Numbered from the stretch's first letter, positions 42,712 through 52,617 are shown. The stretch is DNA of 64,000 nt from Palsa-504 sp963753195 (GCA_963753195.1 CAVWBH010000007.1:662373-726372), one strand, 5' to 3'. The notes: generated by a model not told the origin, from the letters alone. Program-made: numbers and translations.

Positions 42712-43239
42712 ATGATGAAGACGCAAAACCCGCGAGGAGCTCCGGCTGCGCTTCCGGGCGGCCGTCCCGGGACAGGTGAGAAAGCAGCCCACGCTGAACT
42801 GGCCGGGCGGCCGGCGTTCACCCTCGCCCTGAGGGTCCTCATGGAGACAGGGATCGTCGCTGCGTTCGCCTACTGGGGATACCGGGCTGGCGCGGGCACC
42901 GGCATGAAGATCCTGCTCGCGGCCGGCGCCCCCGCGCTGGGATTCGGGCTGTGGGGCGCCGTCGACCTCCACCAGGCAGGCAGGCTCGCCGAACCCCTGC
43001 GCTTGCTCCAGGAACTAGCCATCTCCGGGCTGGCCGCCGCAGCCGTCTACACCGCCGGGCAGCACCTCCTCGGCTGGGCGCTGGCTCTGCTCTCCGCCGC
43101 CTACCACGCCCTCGTCTACCTGCAAGGCGGACGGCTGCTGAAACACCGGCCAAGCCCGCATCCCCGGGCGACGCCGGGGCCGGGCGGACCTCGCTCATCA
43201 GGAGTCCCTCATGAGCACTGTTCACCGAACATCCGGTGA
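42712..43239 (+). CDS. YrdB-like (DUF2568) small membrane protein
   Basis: 175 residues from ATG 42712, with GAGGGAGGA 7 nt upstream. Four hydrophobic segments: LRVLMETGIVAAFAYWGYRA, ILLAAGAPALGFGLWGAVDL, ELAISGLAAAAVYTAGQHLL, and LALLSAAYHALVYLQ. The tail is basic and Pro-rich and overlaps the next gene by 29 nt. Function unknown. Confidence 0.75.
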   Translation: MMKTQNPRGAPAALPGGRPGTGEKAAHAELAGRPAFTLALRVLMETGIVAAFAYWGYRAGAGTGMKILLAAGAPALGFGLWGAVDLHQAGRLAEPLRLLQELAISGLAAAAVYTAGQHLLGWALALLSAAYHALVYLQGGRLLKHRPSPHPRATPGPGGPRSSGVPHEHCSPNIR

Positions 43240-43864
43240 GCCGGGCGTTGTACCCGGCCACGGTCATGCCGGCTGGCATCGCGGGGTGCTGACCGGATGC
43301 ATTATCGCCGCCGCGTTCGGCGCTGCGTGGGCGGTGTGGGGATCCTCCGGGCTGCCCGCCGCCGCCCAGGGTGCGGTGCGGGCAGCAGGCATCGCGGCCT
43401 GCGTGGTCATCATCGGCCGTGCGGTTCGCCTGCGCCGGACCGCACCGGAGCCGGCCACTTCGATGTTCAGGTCACGCCAGTACCGGCTCGTCGTCTAGGC
43501 CGAAGCGGTCGCGATCGCTGCCGGGCTCATCGGCCTTGCCGTAGCCGGGGCCCGCGAGTTCATCGCCGCCTGGGTAGCGATTGTTGTAGGGGTGCACTTC
43601 TTGGCGTTCGGCCGGTTCATCAGCGCCTTCTACTACCCGCTCGGCGTAGTCGTGACCACCGGCGGCATCGCCGGGATCGCGGTCGCAGCAGCAGGCGGGA
43701 GCGGCGGCGCTGTCGAGGCCACCGCCGGCCTCACCGCCGCCGCCACCCTGCTCTCAGCTAGCGCCGTGCGGGTCTTCCGCCCCCCAGAGCGAGCCGCCGC
43801 CGACCGGCCCGGACCCGCTAACGCTCATCGAACACAAGACCAGTATCCAAGGAGGACCCCATGA
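43211..43864 (+). pseudogene. membrane protein gene with an in-frame amber codon
   Basis: ATG 43211 has GGAG 7 nt upstream. The frame runs 95 codons (TGCIIAAAFGAAWAVWGS; SMFRSRQYRLVV), hits TAG at 43496-43498, and continues in the same frame for 121 more codons (EAVAIAAGLIGLAVAGAREF, IVVGVHFLAFGRFISAFYYP, TTGGIAGIAVAAAGG) to 43864. Hydrophobic segments and codon bias are the same on both sides. Either a nonsense mutation, a sequencing error, or readthrough. Confidence 0.75.
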
Positions 43865-44577
43865 CCAGTACCGGCACTGGCAGGACCCAGACTCCCCAGA
43901 CAGCACCGGCGGTCCGCCGGGGCCGTGGTTTCACCAGCGCCGGGCCGCCACTTCTGCTCGCCGGAGTGTGCTTCGCGCTCTACCCGGCCCTTCGCCCGTT
44001 CTCCGACGAAAAGTCTCTCGACGGGGCCGGCGCGTTCGCATCCACCCGCTGGGTAGTGGCACACAGTCTCGGCATCGCCGCGTTCATCATGCTGGCCGTC
44101 GGCCTGTTCGCCGGCTATGAGCTCATCGAGGGCACCACGGCCCATCGCGAGGCCCGCGCCGGGCTGCTGCTCTCCTGGATCGGGGCCGGATTGGTCCTGC
44201 CCTACTACGGTGCCGAAGTCTTCGGCCTGCACGCGGCCGGTCAGCAGGGCCTGGCAACCGGCGACACCGCCACCTTCGACACCCTCATCCACGGCATCCG
44301 CTGGGAAGCCGGCGTCTGGTTCATCATCGCAGGGCTGATCCTGCTCGCCGCCGGCACGATCACCTTCGCAGTCGCCGTGTGGCACTCGGCGTCGTTGCCC
44401 CGCTGGTCCGCCATCCCGCTCGCCGCCCTGACCGCGCTGTACATCCCCCAGTTCGCCGCCTCCCAGCCGGTCCGGGTCGCCTACGGCATCTTGCTCGCCG
44501 GCGCCTGCTTCACCTTGGCCTGGGCCGCACGCTCCGGTCCCGTTACCGTGCCGCAGGCTCTGCGCCGCACTGCCTGA
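43861..44577 (+). CDS. multi-pass membrane protein, function unknown
   Basis: 238 residues from ATG 43861 (ATGA overlap with the previous frame), with AAGGAGGA upstream. About six hydrophobic helices, e.g. GPPLLLAGVCFALYPALRPF, LGIAAFIMLAVGLFAGYELI, LLLSWIGAGLVLPYYGAEVF, and WFIIAGLILLAAGTITFAVA. A conserved-looking YGAEVFGLHA lies in one loop. I do not recognise the family. Confidence 0.8.
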   Translation: MTSTGTGRTQTPQTAPAVRRGRGFTSAGPPLLLAGVCFALYPALRPFSDEKSLDGAGAFASTRWVVAHSLGIAAFIMLAVGLFAGYELIEGTTAHREARAGLLLSWIGAGLVLPYYGAEVFGLHAAGQQGLATGDTATFDTLIHGIRWEAGVWFIIAGLILLAAGTITFAVAVWHSASLPRWSAIPLAALTALYIPQFAASQPVRVAYGILLAGACFTLAWAARSGPVTVPQALRRTA

Positions 44578-44590
44578 TCTGGAGTTTTCC

Positions 44591-44899
44591 GTGACCACTG
44601 CCACTCTGATCAACTGCTGCCAGGTTCCCGCCGAACGTGAGGCGGAGTTCCTCAAGCTATGGCACGAAGCGGATGCACTGCTGCGTAGCCGCAGCGGTTA
44701 CCTGACCACCCTGCTGCACAAGGCCGTGCAACCGGGCAGCCGCTGCCAATACATCAGCATCGCCGAACTCGACTCCGTCGAGAGATGGAAGACGGCTATC
44801 ACAAGTCCCGAATTCACCGCGATCACTGCACAGATGGCCGAGTTCCATCCAGCGCCAGGCCTCTACACCCTCACCGTCTCCCACAGCAGAGACGGGTAG
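44591..44899 (+). CDS. antibiotic biosynthesis monooxygenase (ABM) domain protein
   Basis: 102 residues from GTG 44591, with TGGAG upstream. It is a single ferredoxin-like ABM fold (INCCQVPAEREAEFLKLWHE, then GYLTTLLHKAV, then YISIAELDSVERWKTAI). Such proteins are cofactor-free monooxygenases or heme-related. It follows the membrane protein gene by 13 nt and is probably in the same operon. Confidence 0.88.
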   Translation: MTTATLINCCQVPAEREAEFLKLWHEADALLRSRSGYLTTLLHKAVQPGSRCQYISIAELDSVERWKTAITSPEFTAITAQMAEFHPAPGLYTLTVSHSRDG

Positions 44900-44997
44900 C
44901 TGGCCGGCTGACCGCCACCACACTCCAAGGTTCATCCGGCGCGGGGGAAGCCAATGGCCAGCGTGTCTTATCGCAGGAATCCGTTCACCGGCCTGGT

Positions 44998-46290
44998 TCA
45001 CCCAGGGTCCCGGTATGCGCCGCGATGCCCGTCGGCGTGCTCACGGTGGTGCCGATCGGCGGCCGCGGCAGGCAGCAGCTGCGCGGACTGCTGACCTGGG
45101 CCAGCGGCGGCACCGGCACGCTCGGAATGCCCGTCCTGCCCGGTGTGGTCTGGCCCGCCGGCGGGACCGGTCAGGATGAGTTCGACGAGCAGTACAGCGA
45201 CGTCGTCGTCGAGGTGGTTGCGGGTGTGCGCGCGGACCTGGTCCAGCAGCTCGTCGATGGCGGCTTGCGGGCCGGGCTGGCGCAGCGTCTGGGCGTGCTC
45301 GCTGAGGGGGAAGAACCGGCCGGCCCGGTCGCGGGCCTCCAGCAGCCCGTCGGTGAAGAACAGCAGCCGGTCACCGGTGCGCACCGAGAACGTGGACAGG
45401 TGCAGGTCCGGGTGCAGGCCCAGCGGGGTCGCGAACACCGGCGGGGCCAGCGGTTCCAGCTCACCGGCGGCGGTCAGCCGCAGCGGCGGCGGATGCCCGC
45501 ACAGCACCAACTGGACCCAGCCGCGCGGGTCCAGCTCGGCGAACACCGCGGTGACGAAATCCTCCTCACCCGCCGCGCGGCTCACCGACAGGTCCACCGC
45601 CCGGGCCACCTCGGCCAGCGGCAGGCCCGGCTGGGCGCAGGCATCCCGGAAACTCGTGGCGGCGATGCTGGCCAGCCGGACAGCGGGCAGCCCCTTGCCC
45701 TTGGTGTCGCCGACCAGCCACCGCGGCCGAGGCCCGGCCACCACCTCCAGCACGTCTCCGCCCACCCGCGCCTCGGCCGACGCGGACAGGTAGCGGGAGG
45801 CCAGCCGGGCCGCAGTCACAGCCGGGGGAACCTCACGCAGCAGCGCGCTCTGCGCGACCCGCGCCACCGCACGGGCCTGGCCCAGCCGCCGCTGCGCCGC
45901 GGCACGCAGCACCGAGTTGACCACGGCGAACAGGGCCAGAAGCACCAGCACGCCCAGCCGGGAGGCCGGGTGCTCCGCCGGGCCCGTCCCGCTGGCGGCC
46001 AGCCCCAGCCCCAGCAGCACCGTCCACCCAGCCAGCAGCCCGGTCATCCGCGGCGACAGCACCAGCGAGGCCAGCAGCGGGGCAATCGCCAGCCAGGCCA
46101 GCGTGGTGACCAGGCCGCCCACCGCATACTGCGTCCCAGCCACCGCGGTGACAGCCACTGCCAGCAGCAGCCCCACGGCCCGGCCACCCCGCACACCCGC
46201 CTGCACCGGGCCAGCCGGCTCCAGCGAGATCCCCCCGCCCCCAGCCGGCCGCCGCCAGAACGAGCGCCGGACGGCGCCGGCCCGGCTCAC
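44998..46290 (-). CDS. membrane PP2C-type (SpoIIE) phosphatase
   Basis: 430 residues from GTG 46290. Four predicted membrane helices at residues 35-130 (RAVGLLLAVAVTAVAGTQYA; LGVLVLLALFAVVNSVLRAA) precede a SpoIIE domain with SAEARVGGDVLEVV, GDTKGKGLPAVRLA, VLCGHPPPLRL, FFTDGLLEARD and LDDDVAVLLVEL. It probably dephosphorylates a STAS antagonist. A STAS gene lies 200 bp upstream. The C-terminal ~50 residues are low complexity. Confidence 0.9.
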   Translation of the reverse strand: MSRAGAVRRSFWRRPAGGGGISLEPAGPVQAGVRGGRAVGLLLAVAVTAVAGTQYAVGGLVTTLAWLAIAPLLASLVLSPRMTGLLAGWTVLLGLGLAASGTGPAEHPASRLGVLVLLALFAVVNSVLRAAAQRRLGQARAVARVAQSALLREVPPAVTAARLASRYLSASAEARVGGDVLEVVAGPRPRWLVGDTKGKGLPAVRLASIAATSFRDACAQPGLPLAEVARAVDLSVSRAAGEEDFVTAVFAELDPRGWVQLVLCGHPPPLRLTAAGELEPLAPPVFATPLGLHPDLHLSTFSVRTGDRLLFFTDGLLEARDRAGRFFPLSEHAQTLRQPGPQAAIDELLDQVRAHTRNHLDDDVAVLLVELILTGPAGGPDHTGQDGHSERAGAAAGPGQQSAQLLPAAAADRHHREHADGHRGAYRDPG

Positions 46291-46367
46291 CGAGCCGCCC
46301 GCACGGGAGCCGCCACCTCACGACGGGTGACGTGATCTGCGGGAGCCGGCGCCCGCTCATCAGTCAT
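46287..46367 (-). CDS. possible 26-codon upstream ORF coupled to the phosphatase gene
   Basis: MTDERAPAPADHVTRREVAA followed by PVRAAR, ending in TGA that overlaps the phosphatase GTG by 4 nt. There is no convincing ribosome site of its own. It may be a leader or simply an open frame. Confidence 0.25.
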   Translation of the reverse strand: MTDERAPAPADHVTRREVAAPVRAAR

Positions 46368-46486
46368 CGCGCACGCTTTCCGGGATCCGAGCGGGCCATT
46401 CTCTGCGTTGTTCGCGCATTCGGCGGAGCGGAGGAATAGCGAGCATGACCAAACCAGCGCTGAGGGCCGCGGACGCATGTGCGGTT

Positions 46487-46852
46487 TCACGCTGGCAGGT
46501 CTTCAGTCAGGGCGTCTTCCAGACTGCCGAAGCTGGGTATAAAGCGGCTCACGCCGGTCAAGGCCAGGACGTGGACCACCGAGCCGGCAGCAGGAAGGAC
46601 CAGCCGCAGCTCGCCGCCTGCGGCCATGGCTCGCCGGTGCGCCTCCGCCAGCACCCTGAGCCCCGAAGAATCACACATCCGGGTACCGGTCATGTCCACC
46701 ACTATGACCGCATGCCCGGCTACTGCCGCAGCCAGCAGGACCGCCCTCAGCTCACCCACGGTGGCAATGTCCATCTCCGCGGGTGCCGCCACGACGGGCA
46801 TCCCGCCACCCACCCCTCTGAAACACCCGCCATCAATCATCGGCAGCCGCAT
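46487..46852 (-). CDS. STAS-domain anti-sigma factor antagonist
   Basis: Up to 121 residues. Internal ATG 46801, preceded by a G-rich stretch, would give 104. STAS features: VVAAPAEMDIATVGELRAVL, AVIVVDMTGTRMCDSSGLRV with the phosphorylatable serine, then LVLPAAGSVVHVLALTGVSR. Its sequence is close to the partial STAS gene at base 3 (shared MCDSSGL/FCDSSGL). It pairs naturally with the adjacent PP2C phosphatase. Confidence 0.88.
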   Translation of the reverse strand: MRLPMIDGGCFRGVGGGMPVVAAPAEMDIATVGELRAVLLAAAVAGHAVIVVDMTGTRMCDSSGLRVLAEAHRRAMAAGGELRLVLPAAGSVVHVLALTGVSRFIPSFGSLEDALTEDLPA

Positions 46853-47840
46853 CCCGCGCCACCCGCAAGAGGTTGCCCAGAAACCGGGACAGCCACCACA
46901 TGACCTGCGATGAGGCTACCCGCAAGGCAGGTCAGCTGACCCGGCGGGCATGACGCCGACTGTGAATCCCGTCACCGTAACCACCCAGTTATATGAGAAG
47001 ACCTGGCCAGGAGCCCCGGCGGCAAACCTGCGATCTCCACCCGCGCCAAATGACCAGTAACATCGCAATACGATATCAATCTCGCGCGCCTTTCGTCTGT
47101 CGGATGCCGTCCTGTCCCGCCGCCTGACCCAGCAGGCACCCCGACCCTGACCCGCACCGGCCAAGGTCCGCTGCCGCGCGCCCACCTGGGGACCATTCAC
47201 GTATCAGCGTGGACACTTTGACTTGGCTGATCTTGCCTGTCCGTGCTTTCTGATAGCTGCCATATTTCGCCGGAGCGCAGGTCCCGCGAGCCCAGCCGTG
47301 CTCACCCTGAATGGCGCGCCCCAACAGCGCTACGCCAGCGCCGTGGCGGTGCGTCACGGGTGCCGCGGATCGCAGGCGACGTGACCGCCGGCCCTGTCCT
47401 TGTCAGCTGCGTGCTGGTGGGCAATGCGCCGTGCGCGGAAAGGCGCCGCTTTTGATCTGCTCTGGCGCGGCTAGCCGCCGGGGACTGCCTCATGGGGGTT
47501 CAACTCGGTTTTATGGGGGTTCAACTCGGCGGCAAGGTCACCTGGGCCGGTTTACGGGGCTGCGGCTGCAGTGCGGGGACTGGCGAAAAGCAGCGGGAGG
47601 CTGTCAACGTGCTCCCCTGATGGTTAAGCGTCGTGCTGCGGCTGCCGCGGTCCGGCCCTGCGTGCGGCCCGGTCCCGGCTCACCGCCCTCGTCGTTTCCG
47701 CAGGTCACATGCCTGGACCGGTCGGGCAGGCCCGGTGCTGCCGCCTCTTTTCGCCTGCGAAATGCGGGCTCGGCCGGCCCTTGCCGTGTTAGCTTGGTAG
47801 GGTGATGGATCCCCCGTTTGGGGATGTACCACCACGAGCG
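46853..47840. other. ~1 kb with no gene seen; contains a short tandem repeat
   Basis: No convincing gene on either strand. A 17-mer ATGGGGGTTCAACTCGG occurs twice in tandem at about 47491-47528 and resembles the T-arm of the nearby tRNA-like repeat. Base composition drops to lower GC around 46980-47080. Confidence 0.45.
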
Positions 47841-47991
47841 GGGATCAAGTCCCCCCTCGGACACACATACAACTCTCTGACCTGCGGTTATCTGCTTGTG
47901 GGTATGAGGCAGGCAAGCAACGCCGCAGGTAACAGCTATAGGGGTTCAAGTCCCTCTCGGACACGTGCTTACCTACATGCCACTTCCCATG
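47841..47991 (+). repeat. tRNA-3'-end-like dispersed repeat, copy 2
   Basis: Same order of parts as copy 1: GGGATCAAGTCCCCCCTCGG, then the stem ACCTGCGG/CCGCAGGT with GCTTG/CAAGC inside, then GGGGTTCAAGTCCCTCTCGG followed by ACAC and CTTACCTACATGCC. In the inner stem, bases differ from copy 1 on both sides while pairing is kept. Confidence 0.8.
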
Positions 47992-48145
47992 CGCGATCTG
48001 CTGGCCACCGTCACCATCGCCGAAGTCGCTTGACCATACTCACCGAGACAGGCTCCGCCTGATACCGCCGAGGTTTGCCGTTACGCGGACACGACCGTGC
48101 AGGTGAGCGCATCCTCCGTGCGTAGGCCAGGTTGCGGAGGTTGCC

Positions 48146-50024
48146 ATGGTGTCGCGGTTCTCCCGGTCGGTGCCGGTCACGGTCAATGACGTGCTGGACG
48201 GTCATGTGGTCTTGGATTTGCAGTGCCTGGACCGGCTTTACCTGCATGGCTACCTAGCGCAGCTGCAGGTCGGCGGGCAGGTGATCCAGTTCCTGAAGCA
48301 CCAGGGATACCCGGTCCCGTCGCCGGCGTGCCTGCAGCAGATCGGGGACGCGTTCCGCCGCCGGGTCGCCTCCTTCGCCGAGGCTAACCACATCCCGGTG
48401 GTGCCGCTGAAGGCGGCCGACCGGAACATCGAGGTGATGCAGCCGTACCTGAACAAGGCCGCAGCCACCGGCCGGTCGCAGGTCGCGGCGATCGGGGTGG
48501 CCCAAGGAAATGCAGCGGGTGCTCATCGCCCGCCAGCGGCCCACCGACGCGTCCAAGCCGCCGCAGTTCTCCTTCGATAAGAAGGACCGCCGGGTCACGG
48601 TCTACTACTTCTACCTGTGGGACGCGGGCTTCGGCCCGGCGTTCATCAAGGTCTGCACGTACTGCCCCTGGCCGATGAAGATCTGGGTCAACGGGCACGA
48701 GTGGGCCAAGCAGCAGGCCCGCAAGATCGGGTTCGCCTTCACCGAGCTGTCCAACGGGTTCGCCTCGGCCCAGGATCCCGCGGTGCTGCAGCGGATCTGC
48801 GACGCGCTGCAGCCCGGCACCATCGAGGTGTTCTTCCAGCGGTGGCTGTCCCGGCTGCCGCTACCGCTGGGCGATGCCGACCGGGATGGCGGGTACTGGT
48901 GGGAACTGTCGATGGCCCAGGTCGAGGTGTCCCGCACCATCGTGTTCGCCCAGCCCCGCCACGCCCGGGCGTTCTTCGAGGCACTGGTCACCGACAACCT
49001 GGACCTGGGCCGCCCGGACACCATCGAGATCGTCTTCGGCCGCCGGATCATCAACGGAAAGCAGCGCGCCACCGGCGGCACGTTCAGGACCAAGGTGATC
49101 ACCCGCGGCACCGAGGTCACCATCAACGCCTTCTACCGCCACTCCCGGATCAAGCAGTACCTCAAGGACGGCCGCGCGCTGCGCGTCGAGACCGTCATCA
49201 ACTCACCCACCGACCTGCGGATCGGCCGCCGCCTGCACAACCTGGGCGAACTCCAGGACGCCGGGCGTGCGATCAACGACCGGCTGCTGCACACTGAACG
49301 TGCCGGCCAGGGCTGCGTCCTTGCGAATCCAGTCTTCGAGCGGATCGCGCGCCCGTCGGTCACCGCCGACGGGCGGAGAGCTACAGCCATGCGCTTTGGC
49401 GACTCCCGGGTCCAGGCCCTGGCCGGCGCCCTATGCGTCACCGTGGGCGCCGTCACCGGCATCACCAACAAGAGCCTGCGCGCCTTGATGACCGGACTGC
49501 TCGGCACCCCCTACTCGATGGCCCAGGCCTCCTACGACCTGGCCCGGCTGGCCCGCAACGGGCTGATCACCCGCCGGCCCAACGCCAGCACCTACGACCT
49601 GACCCCCGACGGCCTGGCCTTCGCCATCTTCTACACCAAGGTCCACGACCGCATCCTGAGCCCGCTGTTCGCCGCCGGCCAGCCGCAAGCACCGCCCCAG
49701 CTCCGCGCCGCACTCCACACCATCCAGCACCACATCGACCAGCGCCTCGCCGATGCCAGGCTGCCCGCCGCAGCCTGGCAAACTCAGCTCAACTGTCGGA
49801 GTCAGCGCCCCAAAGGGTCGCTAGCGCCCGCCTCAGATCTCCCTAGCTCGACCAACTGCTCGCACTGCTCGATGACAATCGCCACCACATCGGCGTCGGC
49901 GGCGAGCGCTGGATCCAGCCAGCCGAGGACACGGGGCACGGCCACGCCGAGCAGGCCCGCGGCCAACTGGATCACTTCGCCGGCTCGCGCGTCCCTGACC
50001 CGCGCACCGAGGCCGCGCAGGTGA
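48146..50024 (+). pseudogene. conserved unknown protein, frameshifted
   Basis: Starts at ATG 48146 with GGAGG 5 nt upstream. Frame 1 reads PVTVNDVLDGHVVLDLQCLD, LKHQGYPVPSPACLQQIGDA, and AATGRSQVAAIGVAQ. After an extra base near 48505 frame 2 continues PPQFSFDKKDRRVTVYYFYL, WPMKIWVNGHEWAKQQARKI, TINAFYRHSRIKQYLKDGRA, GAVTGITNKSLRALMTGLLG and a winged-helix-like end (STYDLTPDGLAFAIFYTKVH). Homology-like sequence stops near 49790; the frame then runs 220 nt into the convergent gene. I believe this is a widespread actinobacterial family of unknown function. Confidence 0.65.
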
Positions 50025-51223
50025 CAGATCCAGGCGGCCAGTACGCGGGTCGCGCCGGCAGGCAGCCGGCCCTCAGCGCGCTCGGCGCGCAGGACAGGCA
50101 GGATGCGAATGGGGAGCTTCTGTGAGCCGTCGGCGGCGATCCGGTCCAGCCGGTCGTGCATTCGCGCGTTGGCGAAGCGCTCGAGCAGCGCGGCGCGATA
50201 GGCGGCGATTTCTGTGGTCGGCTGGCCCAGGTGCGCCGACGCCACCGCCCACCACTCTTCCAGCCAGGACCGGCACGTCTCGTCGGCCACTGCCCCGGCC
50301 ACGGTCGCATGGCCCCTGATGGACCCGGCGTAGGCCAGCAGCGAGTGCGCGCCGTTGAGCAGCCACAGCTTGCGGTGCTCGTATGGCGTCACGTCATCGG
50401 TGAAGGTCGCGCCGGCGTCCTCCCAGCGCGGTCGCCCGGCGGGGAATGCACCGCTGAGCACCCACTCGTGAAACGGCTCAGTCACAACCGGACAGCGGTC
50501 GTCGAATCCGGTGGACTCAAGCACGGTGCGGACGTCCTCCGGTGCCGCGTGCGGGGTGATCCGGTCAACCATGGTCGTCACCATCGCCACCGAATCCTCG
50601 AGCCACGTGGCGAGGCCGGCATCGATGAGCTCGGCTAGGTCGAGGATGCCGCGCTGCGCCAGCTCACCGTTACCGGGCGTGTTGTCGCAGGGCACGACGG
50701 CCACTGGGCCCGCGTCGGCTCGTCGCCTGGCCGCGAGCCCGGCGACCAGGCGGGCGGGGGCGGTGCGCACCAGCCCCATAGGGTTGTTGCGCAGCGCCTC
50801 GATGTCGGCTTGGACCTCAGGGTGGCTAGTGTCCAGGCCGCCATCGGGGCCGCAGAGGTAACCGGCCTCGGTCACTGTGATCGTGACCGCGGCCAGCTCA
50901 GGAGCCCCGAAGTAGCGTAGCCACGCATCCTGGTCGGTCGCCACGTGGGCTCGCGACAGGCTGCTCAGCACCTCGAACCGATCTGCGTCGGCGGCGCGTG
51001 ACACAAGCGTGTAGAGCCCCTCCTGCGCGTTCAGATCATCGATCAGGGGCGGGCTGCTGGTCCCGGTGAAAGCGGCGATCCCCCAGTTTGCGGCGTCCGG
51101 GGCGTAATGGGTGTACCAGCACTGATGAGCGCGGAAGAAGTTGCCGAGCCCGAGGTGAACGAGCCGCACCTGTGCGGCGGGGCGGCCCTGTCCCGCGCTT
51201 CGTGACAGCCGCGGGACGCTCAC
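49802..51223 (-). CDS. uxuB: mannitol dehydrogenase / fructuronate reductase family
   Basis: 473 residues from GTG 51223 (GTGA overlap with uxaC). The N-terminal Rossmann fold has VRLVHLGLGNFFRAHQCWYT. Active-site blocks are VPCDNTPGNG, then VDRITPHAAPEDV, the catalytic-lysine region YEHRKLWLLNGAHSLLAYAG, and LERFANARMHDRLDRIAADG. It reduces D-fructuronate to D-mannonate with NADH, or oxidises a polyol. Coupling to glucuronate isomerase argues for fructuronate. Confidence 0.9.
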   Translation of the reverse strand: MSVPRLSRSAGQGRPAAQVRLVHLGLGNFFRAHQCWYTHYAPDAANWGIAAFTGTSSPPLIDDLNAQEGLYTLVSRAADADRFEVLSSLSRAHVATDQDAWLRYFGAPELAAVTITVTEAGYLCGPDGGLDTSHPEVQADIEALRNNPMGLVRTAPARLVAGLAARRRADAGPVAVVPCDNTPGNGELAQRGILDLAELIDAGLATWLEDSVAMVTTMVDRITPHAAPEDVRTVLESTGFDDRCPVVTEPFHEWVLSGAFPAGRPRWEDAGATFTDDVTPYEHRKLWLLNGAHSLLAYAGSIRGHATVAGAVADETCRSWLEEWWAVASAHLGQPTTEIAAYRAALLERFANARMHDRLDRIAADGSQKLPIRILPVLRAERAEGRLPAGATRVLAAWICHLRGLGARVRDARAGEVIQLAAGLLGVAVPRVLGWLDPALAADADVVAIVIEQCEQLVELGRSEAGASDPLGR

Positions 51224-52617
51224 AGCTTGAACACCGCGGCCGGGAGATCGGTGACGAGGCCAATCGCGGTCTCGACGGCCTCGTCCTCGTCGAGCCGGTG
51301 CTCGGCCACCAGCCGCGCGAGGACGCCCGCGTCGACGCGCCGTGACATGTCGTGCCGGGCGGGGATCGAGCAGAAGGCCCGCGTGTCGTCAACGAAGCCG
51401 GACGTCCGCGAGAAGCCGGCTGTTTCTGTCACCGCGGCGCGGAAGCGCCGGATGGCGTCGGGGGCATCGAGGAACCACCACGGCACGCCGACGTACACGG
51501 ATGGGTAGAATCCGGCCATTGGCGCGAGCTCGCGCGACCAGACCGTCTCATCGACGGTGAAGGCGACCAGATGAAAGCCCGGATGCGTGCCGAAGCGCTC
51601 CAGCAGCGGGCGCAGCCCGTCGGTGAACTCCACGCGAATCGGAATGTCATGGCCGGTATCCGGTCCGAACCGGTCGTAGGTGGGCCGGTGGTGGTTGCGC
51701 CGCACGCCGGGATGCAGGGCCATCACCAGCCCGTCGTCGCAGGACATCCGGGCCATTTCCAGCAGCATGTGCCGCCGGAAGGCCACTGCCTCCCCGGCCG
51801 TGACCGCGCCGGCTAGTGCGGCGCGGTAGATTCGCGCCGCCTCGGCGGGCTCGAGTGGGTCGGTGCGCACATCAGCGTGACTGTGGTCGGCAGAGGTCGC
51901 GCCGTGGGCGATGAAATACCCTCGGCGTTTCTCAAGCGCGCGCACGTAACCGGCGTAATCTCCGACCTCGGTGTTCGCGGCCTCGCCCAGCCGGGCGATC
52001 GCGTCGGGCCAATCTTGCTGAGCCGGCTCGAGGTAGCGGTCCGGGCGGAAGGTCGGTATCACGCGTCCCTGCCATGCCGGGTCGGCGGTAAGCGCGGCGT
52101 GCGCCGCGAGGTCGGAACAGGGATCATCAGTGGTCGCTAGGACCATGATGCGAAATCGCTCAAACAACGCCCGCGGGCGGTAGGTGTCCTGCCCGAGGCA
52201 GTCGGCCACCTGGTCGTAAATCACGTCGGCGGTCTGCTTCGACGGGCGCGCCGTGACGCCGAAGATATCGGCCAGTTCGGTCTCAAGCCAGAAGCGCACC
52301 GGCGTACCCCGGAATAGGTCCCAGCGTTCGCACAGCAGGCGCCAGGCTGCCCGCGCCGCGTCTTCGGAGAGCGGGCCAGGCCCGACCCCGAGGGCGTCGA
52401 GCCCGACCCCGGCGGCGTGCAGCAGCCGCGTCACGTAGTGGTCGGGCGTCACCAGTAGCGTCGCCGGGTCACGGAACGGCTCGTCATCGAGCAGCAGCTG
52501 CGGGTCAACGTGGCCGTGCGGTGAGATCACTGGCAGGTCACGCACCGCCTCGTAGAGCCGCCGCGCGATGCCACGCACGCCGGGGTCCGCAGGCAAGAGC
52601 CGATCCGGATGTGTCAT
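51220..52617 (-). CDS. uxaC: glucuronate isomerase
   Basis: 465 residues from ATG 52617. Frame open upstream but non-coding. Signatures: LPVISPHGHVDPQLLLDDEP, PVRFWLETELADIFGV, VLATTDDPCSDLAAHAAL, then PTFRPDRYLEP and GFVDDTRAFCSIPARHDMSR. UxaC is an amidohydrolase-fold enzyme that converts D-glucuronate to D-fructuronate. Here it is translationally coupled to the reductase, giving the first two steps of hexuronate breakdown. No dehydratase (UxuA) gene is in the cluster. Confidence 0.95.
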   Translation of the reverse strand: MTHPDRLLPADPGVRGIARRLYEAVRDLPVISPHGHVDPQLLLDDEPFRDPATLLVTPDHYVTRLLHAAGVGLDALGVGPGPLSEDAARAAWRLLCERWDLFRGTPVRFWLETELADIFGVTARPSKQTADVIYDQVADCLGQDTYRPRALFERFRIMVLATTDDPCSDLAAHAALTADPAWQGRVIPTFRPDRYLEPAQQDWPDAIARLGEAANTEVGDYAGYVRALEKRRGYFIAHGATSADHSHADVRTDPLEPAEAARIYRAALAGAVTAGEAVAFRRHMLLEMARMSCDDGLVMALHPGVRRNHHRPTYDRFGPDTGHDIPIRVEFTDGLRPLLERFGTHPGFHLVAFTVDETVWSRELAPMAGFYPSVYVGVPWWFLDAPDAIRRFRAAVTETAGFSRTSGFVDDTRAFCSIPARHDMSRRVDAGVLARLVAEHRLDEDEAVETAIGLVTDLPAAVFKL

